Source: Sphingobacteriales bacterium (GTDB taxonomy: Bacteria > Bacteroidota > Bacteroidia > Chitinophagales > Chitinophagaceae). From it: a stretch of 64,000 bases of DNA. A program made the position numbers and the translations under genes. Shown one piece after another: positions 44,586 through 51,940 of the stretch (its first letter is position 1; every line of letters begins with the position of its first letter). The stretch is from positions 62,001 through 126,000 of the forward strand of contig JAAXIF010000098.1 in NCBI GenBank assembly GCA_012270485.1, in the 5' to 3' direction. The notes under the pieces were generated by a model that had not been told where the DNA came from, did no database searches, and saw only the letters and a program-made list of their open reading frames with translations.

Positions 44586-47168
44586 ATGTCATCGCGTCAA
44601 TATATCCAACAATTCAGGCGTAACGTAACGGATAAATATACCATTTACAACAGCCTTTTTGCTGCCCTGCCTTTTTCAGGTATTGCCAATGTAGGAGCTT
44701 TATTGCCCATTCTTTCTCAAACCTGTGAGGATGATTATAAATCAGGGAAAAATCCGGTTGAAATCATCAACGACTTTTTTTTACAGCATACACCGGTTCG
44801 TGATGAAAAAGAAAAAGTAGATCGCTTGTTCAAGTTTGTTCAATACATCGAGCGACAAGTGGTATTGTTTGATGCCATAGAAGACGCCGCATTCAATACC
44901 GTTAACAATATCGAAGGTCCGGGCAGTTTAAAAGCCCTGTACAATGAAGTAGTATTTGCGGGCAAAACACAAGCTTTAAAAAATAAATTGAAAAAATTTA
45001 GGGTTAGAGTGGTATTGACAGCCCATCCCACACAGTTTTATCCGGGTAATGTCTTGGGTATTATTCATGATATGAGCGAAGCCATTGCTAAAAATGACTT
45101 CCATACCATCAATGAATATATTCAACAATTAGGCATCACCCCTTTCTTTAATAAAAAGCAACCCACTCCCTATGATGAAGCGTTGAACCTGATGTGGTAC
45201 CTGGAAAATATCTTATACCATTCTATCGGCAATATTTACAATGTTATTGAACGAGATATTTTTGATCACACTTATGACGGCGATAACCCTTTTATTGAAT
45301 TAGGTTTCTGGCCGGGTGGTGATAGAGATGGTAATCCATTTGTAAATGCAGCAACCACACTCAAAGTAGCAGAAGCCTTACGCAGTTCTATCACCCTGTG
45401 TTATTACCGGGATATCCGCAAACTCAAGAGAAGGCTCACTTTCTACAATGTAGATATATTACTGCAAGAACTGGAAGCCATATTGTATGAAAATGTTTTT
45501 CGTCCAACAGAATCGGAGCCTATTCAAGCTAATACATTACTTGAAAAACTCTTCATCATCCAGCAGTTGGTGAAAGAAAAACATCATGCTTTGTTTTTAC
45601 AAAGACTGAATAGTCTAATCCATAAAGTGAAAATATTCGGGACTCATTTTGCTACGATTGATATTAGACAAGATAGTCGTATTCATACCCAGGTCATTCA
45701 AAATATTCATGAAACACTGATCAACATTCGTGGCAAGGGACTATTGCCCGATGATTACAACCATCTTCCTACTGATGAAAAAATTACCGTACTCAGTTCA
45801 CTGGAAGATCAGCTCGATCCAACCCTATTTGAATCTATTACGCGCGACACCCTCGAAAGTATCTATGCCATTCAAACCATTCAACACCAAAATGGTGAAG
45901 CAGGTTGTAATCGCTATGTAATCAGTAATTGTCAGAGTAGTTTGAATGTAATGGAAGTATATGCGCTTTTCAAACTATGTGGCTGGAAAGAAGAATCACT
46001 GACCGTAGATATTGTTCCGCTTTTTGAAACCATTGATGATTTGGGCCAAGCTGAACAAACCATGAATATATTGTATCAATTCCCTTTGTACGCGCATCAT
46101 TTGAAGAACAGAAAAATGCAACAGACCATCATGCTGGGTTTTAGTGATGGTACAAAAGATGGTGGATACCTTCAAGCCAACTGGAGTATTTATACGGCTA
46201 AAGAAAACCTGACCGCAATTTCCAGAAAGTACAATATCAAAGCAAAATTTTTTGATGGTCGTGGTGGACCTCCATCAAGAGGCGGCGGAAAAACACATAA
46301 GTTTTATGCTTCCATGGGTTCCAATATTGAAAATGAAGAAATACAACTGACCATACAGGGACAAACGATCACATCAAATTTTGGCACCATTCAGTCCTCG
46401 CAATACAATCTTGAGCAATTGATAAGTGCCGGTATCAGTAATGAATTGTTTGCCGACTCGAGAATCCAATTATCGCAACATGACCGTTACTTAATGGAAG
46501 AATTGGGTAACATTAGTCATGCCACCTATCAACAATTTAAAACACATCCTTTATTCCTATCATACCTGCAACAATTCAGTCCATTGAACTATTACAGTAA
46601 AAGTAATATTGCCAGTAGGCCTGCTAAAAGAGGCAGTGGCGGAGCTTTACGTTTTGAAGATTTACGCGCGATTCCTTTTGTAGGCAGTTGGAGTCAGCTG
46701 AAACAAAATGTACCGGGTTTTTTTGGTGTCGGTACTGCATTAAAGAGTATGAAGGAAAAAGGTTTATGGGATGATGTAAAAGCCATGTTCAGAAATGTTT
46801 TATTCTTCCGGACCCTGATCGATAACAGCATGATGAGTATGCTCAAATCATTTTTCCCATTAACAGAATACATCAAAGAAGATCCTGAGTTTGGTGTAGT
46901 ATGGCAATTGGTAAAAGACGAATTTGATCTCACCTGTAATATGGTACTGGAATTAGCAGAAGCTACTCAGCTCATGGATGATGATCAACCCGGACGAGCA
47001 TCCATCCAAATGCGTGATAAAATTGTTTTGCCGCTTCTCACCATACAACAATACGCACTACACCAAATTCGAAACCATAAGGGTGATGGACCTGAGAAAG
47101 AAGTTTATGAAAAACTGATTACCCGAAGCATGTTCGGCATCATCAATGCCGGCAGAAACTCGGCCTAG
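44586..47168 (+). CDS. ppc: Phosphoenolpyruvate carboxylase
   Basis: The 860-residue enzyme carboxylates PEP to oxaloacetate, refilling the TCA cycle. The active-site His is in VVLTAHPTQFYPGNV, where the usual HPTE is HPTQ. Other conserved segments are GFWPGGDRDGNPFVNA, FDGRGGPPSRGGGKTH and RAIPFVGSWSQLKQN. The C terminus is INAGRNSA rather than the canonical RNTG. These differences look like a lineage variant with the core intact. The gene is divergent from the sigma operon and ends 3 nt before heptad array E. Confidence 0.95.
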   Translation: MSSRQYIQQFRRNVTDKYTIYNSLFAALPFSGIANVGALLPILSQTCEDDYKSGKNPVEIINDFFLQHTPVRDEKEKVDRLFKFVQYIERQVVLFDAIEDAAFNTVNNIEGPGSLKALYNEVVFAGKTQALKNKLKKFRVRVVLTAHPTQFYPGNVLGIIHDMSEAIAKNDFHTINEYIQQLGITPFFNKKQPTPYDEALNLMWYLENILYHSIGNIYNVIERDIFDHTYDGDNPFIELGFWPGGDRDGNPFVNAATTLKVAEALRSSITLCYYRDIRKLKRRLTFYNVDILLQELEAILYENVFRPTESEPIQANTLLEKLFIIQQLVKEKHHALFLQRLNSLIHKVKIFGTHFATIDIRQDSRIHTQVIQNIHETLINIRGKGLLPDDYNHLPTDEKITVLSSLEDQLDPTLFESITRDTLESIYAIQTIQHQNGEAGCNRYVISNCQSSLNVMEVYALFKLCGWKEESLTVDIVPLFETIDDLGQAEQTMNILYQFPLYAHHLKNRKMQQTIMLGFSDGTKDGGYLQANWSIYTAKENLTAISRKYNIKAKFFDGRGGPPSRGGGKTHKFYASMGSNIENEEIQLTIQGQTITSNFGTIQSSQYNLEQLISAGISNELFADSRIQLSQHDRYLMEELGNISHATYQQFKTHPLFLSYLQQFSPLNYYSKSNIASRPAKRGSGGALRFEDLRAIPFVGSWSQLKQNVPGFFGVGTALKSMKEKGLWDDVKAMFRNVLFFRTLIDNSMMSMLKSFFPLTEYIKEDPEFGVVWQLVKDEFDLTCNMVLELAEATQLMDDDQPGRASIQMRDKIVLPLLTIQQYALHQIRNHKGDGPEKEVYEKLITRSMFGIINAGRNSA

Positions 47169-47176
47169 AGAAATCA

Positions 47177-47239
47177 TGAATAATGAATGTCCAATTTCGA
47201 ACTTCGAAGTTGGACATTCGACATTTATTATTGATCATT
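47177..47239. repeat. Continuous heptad array, site E
   Basis: Nine 7-nt units run without a break: TGAATAA, TGAATGT, CCAATTT, CGAACTT, CGAAGTT, GGACATT, CGACATT, TATTATT, GATCATT. The array folds around a CGAA-C-TTCG-type centre. It begins 8 nt after the ppc stop and contains the stop codon (47235-47237) of the convergent glycosylase gene. Confidence 0.85.
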
Positions 47240-47834
47240 CTCCTCCGTCTTTCCAGTTCCAGAGATGTAAGCAAGCATAGGTTCTATATGGGCTCCAATT
47301 AGCCGATATCTTGAGCATTCTTGTTTTCATTTTCTTTTTATCAGCTGCATTGATCTTATACAGTTTACACATGGCTTGTTGAATACCGAGATCATCTACC
47401 GCAAATACATCTTCCCTACCCAGCGTAAACATCAAAAGCATTTCAACAGTCCATTTGCCTACTCCTTTAATATCGGTGAGTAGCTCAATGACAGATTCAT
47501 TATCCATCTGTAATAGTTTCTTATCTGTGATCTTGTGTTCTATACAAAATCGCGCTACATTCTGTACATAACTCACTTTAGCATTACTCAAACCAATGGC
47601 ACGTAGGGTTTCAAAAGGCGTATCTAATACCTGCTGTGGTTTAGGTTCTTTACCATTGTAGAGTGCCAAAAAACGATGAAAGATCACTTTAGCTACTTTA
47701 GTACTCAACTGTTGACTCATAATACTAGCCATCAATCGTAATGGGATATTTTTATGGAGTTTTAGTGTATGAGCATCCCCAGTTAAAATAGTAGCCAGTT
47801 TGTGGTCTTTTTTGAGATGTTTGATGTATTCCAT
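47235..47834 (-). CDS. AlkA-like DNA-3-methyladenine glycosylase
   Basis: The 199-residue protein is a short member of the HhH-GPD base-excision superfamily, closest to DNA-3-methyladenine glycosylase II. The helix-hairpin-helix is ELLTDIKGVGKWTVEMLLMF, followed by the catalytic Asp region DVFAVDDLGIQ (Asp147/148). LMASIMSQQLSTKVA is the family's N-terminal recognition helix. There are no iron-sulfur cysteines, separating it from EndoIII/MutY. It lacks the extra N-terminal domain of E. coli AlkA. The start is divergent from mnmD with a 53-nt gap. Confidence 0.9.
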   Translation of the reverse strand: MEYIKHLKKDHKLATILTGDAHTLKLHKNIPLRLMASIMSQQLSTKVAKVIFHRFLALYNGKEPKPQQVLDTPFETLRAIGLSNAKVSYVQNVARFCIEHKITDKKLLQMDNESVIELLTDIKGVGKWTVEMLLMFTLGREDVFAVDDLGIQQAMCKLYKINAADKKKMKTRMLKISANWSPYRTYACLHLWNWKDGGE

Positions 47835-47887
47835 ATCAGCAAGTTAGAGAATCGATTTCAACCTGAAAACTTACCTTGCAAAGAATT

Positions 47888-48556
47888 ATGAAAAGGCATC
47901 TTCAATTGACTGCAGATGGTTCTCATACCATTCAAATCGACGAACTCAATGTTACTTATCATAGTAAACATGGAGCCATCCAAGAAAGTCGACATGTTTT
48001 CATAGATGCAGGTATTAGCTACCTACATCAGGTTCAACAGATTAATGAATACCAAATTCTTGAGATGGGCTTTGGTACCGGACTGAATGCATTACTCACT
48101 GCTATTTTCTCTGACCAGATGAATGTGTATGTCAACTATCATAGTATCGAAGCTTTTCCTTTAACGGCTGAGGAGATAGGCATGCTGAACTATGGAACGC
48201 TGTTGCAACAGATATCCGTTTTTTCACAAATCCATGCAGCACCCTGGAATACAGGCACTCCCATTCATCCAAAATTTGAATTGTACAAACATCATTGCAC
48301 ACTGAATAGTTTTAATCACTTAGAACAATTCAACATCATTTATTACGATGCATTTGCCCCTACTGCACAACCGGAATTATGGACGGTTGAGATTTTTGAA
48401 AAATTATACCACTTGTTAAAACCGGAAGGCATATTGGTGACTTATTGCAGTAAAGGTGTGGTAAGAAGAGCTATGGAAGCAGCGGGTTTTAGGATCACCA
48501 AACTACAAGGTCCGCCCGGAAAAAGAGAAATGGTAAGGGCTTTCAGAGACCATTAA
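47888..48556 (+). CDS. mnmD: tRNA U34 methyltransferase MnmD
   Basis: This 222-residue SAM-dependent enzyme corresponds to the methyltransferase half of MnmC, converting aminomethyl to methylaminomethyl on thiouridine 34 of tRNA. The SAM loop is EMGFGTGLNALL. Later segments are IIYYDAFAPTAQPELWTVEIF, GILVTYCSKGVVRRAMEAAG and GPPGKREMVRAF, all characteristic. The oxidoreductase half (MnmC2) is not adjacent, as is usual for stand-alone MnmD. ATG 47888 is used; a TTG at 47876 adds four residues. Confidence 0.93.
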   Translation: MKRHLQLTADGSHTIQIDELNVTYHSKHGAIQESRHVFIDAGISYLHQVQQINEYQILEMGFGTGLNALLTAIFSDQMNVYVNYHSIEAFPLTAEEIGMLNYGTLLQQISVFSQIHAAPWNTGTPIHPKFELYKHHCTLNSFNHLEQFNIIYYDAFAPTAQPELWTVEIFEKLYHLLKPEGILVTYCSKGVVRRAMEAAGFRITKLQGPPGKREMVRAFRDH

Positions 48557-48585
48557 TTTTCAGTAGCTTTCTGAAAATTATCCGC

Positions 48586-49008
48586 ATGAGAAGACTTCTT
48601 TTTTGTTTTTTATTTTTTCAGCTCACGTTTTCATTTGCCCAGAGTAAAGACGAGCAAACCATCCGTAATATGCTTGATCGCCAAACCAAAGACTGGAATC
48701 GCGGCGATATCCCTGCATTCATGAAAGGTTATTGGGAAAGTGATAGTCTCATGTTCATCGGTAAAAATGGCGTTACATATGGTTATCAAACTACATTGAA
48801 CAATTATAAAAAGAATTATCCGGATGCCACTGCCATGGGGCAGTTACAATTTCAAATTCTACAGGTAAAGCCTTTGGGAAAGGGTCACTACTTTGTACTG
48901 GGGAAATGGATGCTAAAAAGAACCATCGGAGACTTGAGTGGACATTACACATTGTTATTTAAAAAGATCAAAGGAGAATGGGTGATTGTAGCGGATCACA
49001 GTAGTTGA
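48586..49008 (+). CDS. Exported NTF2-like (SnoaL/DUF4440) protein
   Basis: The 140-residue protein has a signal peptide (MRRLLFCFLFFQLTFSFAQ) and a single NTF2-like domain. Visible are IRNMLDRQTKDWNRGDIPAF at the start and the strand pattern GHYTLLFKKIKGEWVIVADHSS at the end, which is the family signature. It is likely periplasmic and binds a small molecule or acts as an enzyme; nothing in the sequence fixes which. It follows mnmD by 29 nt. Confidence 0.85.
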   Translation: MRRLLFCFLFFQLTFSFAQSKDEQTIRNMLDRQTKDWNRGDIPAFMKGYWESDSLMFIGKNGVTYGYQTTLNNYKKNYPDATAMGQLQFQILQVKPLGKGHYFVLGKWMLKRTIGDLSGHYTLLFKKIKGEWVIVADHSS

Positions 49009-49055
49009 GTGTAATATTTCATGCAGATTTTCTACTAATACTAAAAATCAACAAA

Positions 49056-49979
49056 ATGGTAGCAATTATTTTAGGGGTCATTATACTTATTGTAGGTATC
49101 GTCCTCAAAAATCAGGAAAGAGAAGAGTTGCGTAAACTCGCAGGGGGTATTCGAATATTGGCCTTGATCATCATCATCGTTGGTTTTCTTACTTCTTGTA
49201 TCAAACAAATAGATGCAGGTCAGATTGGTGTGAAAAGTTTGTTTGGTAAAGTATCCGATGATGTACTCACCAGTGGATTGAATATGGTAAACCCATTGGT
49301 AGATGTAAAAACAGTGGATATCAAAACACAGAACTATACCATGAGTGGCGTTCATGATGAAAGTACTAACAGCACTTCGGGAGATGATGCCATTAAAGTA
49401 TTAACGGCCGATGGATTGGAAGTAGTTATAGATCTTACTGTCTTATATCGCGTAATTGGTACCGAGGCCCCACGTATTGTGAGAGAAACCGGACTTGACT
49501 ATAAAGACAAAATTGTTCGTCCGCTTACCCGTACTAAAATTCGAGACAATGCAGTTTACTTTACAGCTATTGAATTATACTCTAACAGAAGAGATGATTT
49601 CCAAAACCGTATTTTCAAAAGCATTGAAACAGATTTCAAGAAAAGAGGATTGATACTGGAACAATTGCTGGTAAGGAATATCACTTTACCTGCCAATGTA
49701 AAAACCTCTATCGAAGAAAAGATAAAAGCAGAACAGGAAGCACAGAAAATGGAGTTCGTGTTACAAAAGGAAAAACAAGAAGCGGAAAGAAAGCGTGTAG
49801 AAGCACAGGGTATTGCTGATTATCAGCGTATCATGAGTAGTGGATTAACCGACAAACAATTACAATACGAACAAATTCAGGTGCTAAAAGGATTGGTGAC
49901 CTCCCCAAATTCAAAAGTAATTGTTATGGGCAAAGGAAATACACCCGTGATTCTGGATACAAAAGATCAGAAAAATTAA
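49056..49979 (+). CDS. Prohibitin-like SPFH/Band 7 membrane protein
   Basis: The 307-residue protein has two N-terminal hydrophobic segments (VAIILGVIILIVGIVL and LALIIIIVGFLTSC), then an SPFH domain from AGQIGVKSLFGKVSDD to about residue 230. A charged coiled coil follows (IKAEQEAQKMEFVLQKEKQE). These proteins form large ring assemblies that organise membranes or regulate FtsH-type proteases. A Cys in GFLTSCIKQID sits like a lipobox, although the preceding helix is not at the N terminus. ATG 49056 is chosen; an upstream start at 49005 overlaps the previous gene. Its stop overlaps that of the convergent gene. Confidence 0.9.
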   Translation: MVAIILGVIILIVGIVLKNQEREELRKLAGGIRILALIIIIVGFLTSCIKQIDAGQIGVKSLFGKVSDDVLTSGLNMVNPLVDVKTVDIKTQNYTMSGVHDESTNSTSGDDAIKVLTADGLEVVIDLTVLYRVIGTEAPRIVRETGLDYKDKIVRPLTRTKIRDNAVYFTAIELYSNRRDDFQNRIFKSIETDFKKRGLILEQLLVRNITLPANVKTSIEEKIKAEQEAQKMEFVLQKEKQEAERKRVEAQGIADYQRIMSSGLTDKQLQYEQIQVLKGLVTSPNSKVIVMGKGNTPVILDTKDQKN

Positions 49980-50377
49980 GCGGTGGTTTTTTGAGGAATC
50001 ACTGCATAATACACCATCAGTCTGCGAAATAAAATATGTCCAAAGAAAACACCAATGACGGATGATAAAATATCCAGGTAATCAAAGGTTCTTCCGAAAA
50101 CAGGAATCAGTTGCAGGTATTCATTGATGACTACCAGTAATAAACCAAAGCAGCAGGTAATGTTCAAGTCTCGATCATTTTCCAGTCTGAAAAAGCGTTG
50201 AAAGAACCAACATGCCCCGAAAGGCAATAGAAAAGAGCCGATTAAATTGGGAGCCAGCCCGATCAACGGTTTAAAAGCCGGATCAATATGTATAAAAGGA
50301 CGGACCAAAAATTTGATCGTCCAGATCACCAGTGTACCGATGATCATGATCTGTTTAGATATTCGTTTTAAGGGCAT
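49976..50377 (-). CDS. VanZ-like membrane protein
   Basis: This is a small (about 133-residue) membrane protein with four hydrophobic segments. The motif LQLIPVFGRTFDYLDILSSVIGVFFG matches the VanZ-like family. An in-frame ATG at 50425 would add 16 residues but falls in the loop of a strong terminator hairpin, so I choose the ATG at 50377 (MPLKRISKQ). Its function is unknown. It is downstream of another small membrane protein on the same strand, separated by that terminator. Confidence 0.75.
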   Translation of the reverse strand: MPLKRISKQIMIIGTLVIWTIKFLVRPFIHIDPAFKPLIGLAPNLIGSFLLPFGACWFFQRFFRLENDRDLNITCCFGLLLVVINEYLQLIPVFGRTFDYLDILSSVIGVFFGHILFRRLMVYYAVIPQKTTA

Positions 50378-50405
50378 TCCGTATGGTTTCAATGATGAAA
50401 ATAAG

Positions 50406-50442
50406 AAAATAGCGATGTAATTCATACATCGCTATTTTTTTT
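50406..50442. terminator. Bidirectional terminator between small membrane protein genes
   Basis: A perfect 14-bp stem (arms 50406-50419 and 50425-50438, core AATAGCGATGTA) with a 5-nt loop has T-runs on both sides (plus-strand T8; minus-strand TTTTCTTATTTT). It lies beyond the stop of the minus-strand gene at 50466. Confidence 0.88.
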
Positions 50443-50465
50443 GCAACGGTTGAAACCTATAAAAG

Positions 50466-50696
50466 TTACTCTTCGAAATTCAATGGCTTACTCCAAAGAC
50501 GGATAATATACCACAAATAGGCAGTGAGACTAGCAACAAAAAAGCAGTAAAAAAGAACATTTCCTAGCTTAATTTTCTCATGTATAAACGCATAATCATA
50601 CATGATTCCAAAAGTAGAATTGAGGGCAAGCCATAAAAGACCCAGTGAAAGGGTATTCACAATTCTCAGTAGATATTTTCTTACGGCAGGTTCCAA
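50466..50696 (-). CDS. Small two-helix membrane protein, hypothetical
   Basis: The 76-residue protein has two hydrophobic helices (about residues 14-32 and 44-62) and ends LWSKPLNFEE. I do not recognise the family. The start is a TTG at 50696 because no in-frame ATG is near; an internal GTG at codon 13 is the alternative. A strong terminator 24 nt after the stop supports it being a real, independently ended gene. The 81-nt gap to the M23 gene holds no clear feature. Confidence 0.6.
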   Translation of the reverse strand: MEPAVRKYLLRIVNTLSLGLLWLALNSTFGIMYDYAFIHEKIKLGNVLFYCFFVASLTAYLWYIIRLWSKPLNFEE

Positions 50697-50777
50697 AATG
50701 CATCTTTTGTAAACTAACTACAACTGCGATACCCGATTGTTCTACGTAATCTAAATTATTTCGCGAAAGCATAATTT

Positions 50778-51749
50778 TTAATCCATGCTCTGGTTGCTGG
50801 CAGCAGCAATCTTCAACAATCGATCGAATTGCGCCGGTGTAAGGTCATTGTAAAAATAATAAATAGGATTCACAGGATTTCCATAACGATGTACTTCATA
50901 ATGACAATGTGGACCGGAGCTCTTTCCGGTATTCCCAACATATCCAATTACTTCCCCTCGTTTTACTCTTTGTCCAACCCTTGCTTTGATACGGAACATG
51001 TGTCCATATAAAGTTTCATAACTATTTCCATGATTGATTACCACCCGATTACCAAATCCACCGGTATTAAAGCCTGCATCGGTTACCACGCCATCTGCTG
51101 TGGCATAAATAGGTGTACCGTGCGGGGCTGTAAAATCCATGCCCAAATGCGCTCTTCTGTCTTTATAAATGGGGTCAATACGATACCCATAGCCCGATGC
51201 AATGCGGGTAAGGTTTTTATTGCTAATGGGTTGAATGGCCGGAATCGATGCCAGAAATTTTTCCTTATTCTTTACCATCTGTGTGATCTCGTCAAATGAC
51301 CGTTGCTGATAAGCCATTCGAAGCGATAGGTTATTCAATTGTGCCGTCATGTTTTTGATCAGCTCAGTAGACCCCATGGTCTGTAACAATTGTATCTCTT
51401 TTCGCTTCTCCATTTCACGAATACGGGCACTGTCCGGAATGGGTTTGGATTCAAAAATGGAGCGATACACTTCATTATCCCGATTGGCCAATTCATCCAT
51501 TTGAAGGGTCAATTGCTTCAACCTTTCTTCCAATACGCCATAATTCTGCCTCAGATCTTCATTCTGCTGGCGTAGGAGTTTTTCTTTCGGAGAATCAATA
51601 TAACGGAAGGCAATGGCAAAAATGATCATACCCGTTACAATAGAAGCAGCGATAAAACCAAATAATTGCAATAACCTTACCCTTAGAGGGGTTTCCAGCT
51701 TCTCATACCGGAGTGTATGGGTATTGTAATAATATTTGATCTTCTTCAT
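50778..51749 (-). CDS. M23-family peptidoglycan endopeptidase
   Basis: A 323-residue membrane-anchored LytM-type metallopeptidase, expected to cut peptide crosslinks in the wall. The ATG at 51749 gives the standard start MKKIKYYYNTHTLRYEKLE; the frame extends to 51848 without family features. One helix (about 27-48) is followed by a coiled coil (55-170) and the peptidase domain. Zinc ligands are His201 and Asp205 (HLGMDFTAPHGT) and His283 (GPHCHYEVHRYGNPVNP). The active motifs are complete, so it is probably a true enzyme rather than an EnvC-type activator. Confidence 0.93.
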   Translation of the reverse strand: MKKIKYYYNTHTLRYEKLETPLRVRLLQLFGFIAASIVTGMIIFAIAFRYIDSPKEKLLRQQNEDLRQNYGVLEERLKQLTLQMDELANRDNEVYRSIFESKPIPDSARIREMEKRKEIQLLQTMGSTELIKNMTAQLNNLSLRMAYQQRSFDEITQMVKNKEKFLASIPAIQPISNKNLTRIASGYGYRIDPIYKDRRAHLGMDFTAPHGTPIYATADGVVTDAGFNTGGFGNRVVINHGNSYETLYGHMFRIKARVGQRVKRGEVIGYVGNTGKSSGPHCHYEVHRYGNPVNPIYYFYNDLTPAQFDRLLKIAAASNQSMD

Positions 51750-51863
51750 ATCCTGGGGGGCGCCGCTGTGAACGGCATAAAAACTCGTGTTTTTGGGTAT
51801 TTTTTGCTCTGGTTGAAGGTAAAGCCTTGAAATCTTACCGCTTTCCAAGAAAGGTCAATTCCT

Positions 51864-51871
51864 TACCTTTG
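51864..51871 (+). promoter_or_regulatory. Possible alaS -7 box
   Basis: TACCTTTG is an exact TAnnTTTG match about 70 nt before the alaS start, in the 191-nt gap shared with the divergent M23 gene. No clear -33 TTTG is visible. The remainder of the gap shows no other structure. Confidence 0.4.
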
Positions 51872-51940
51872 ATGCCCTTTAAAAGCGCTCAAAGATAGCT
51901 TCTGAGCAACTAAAATACAGTTTTTAAAATATATACCCAG

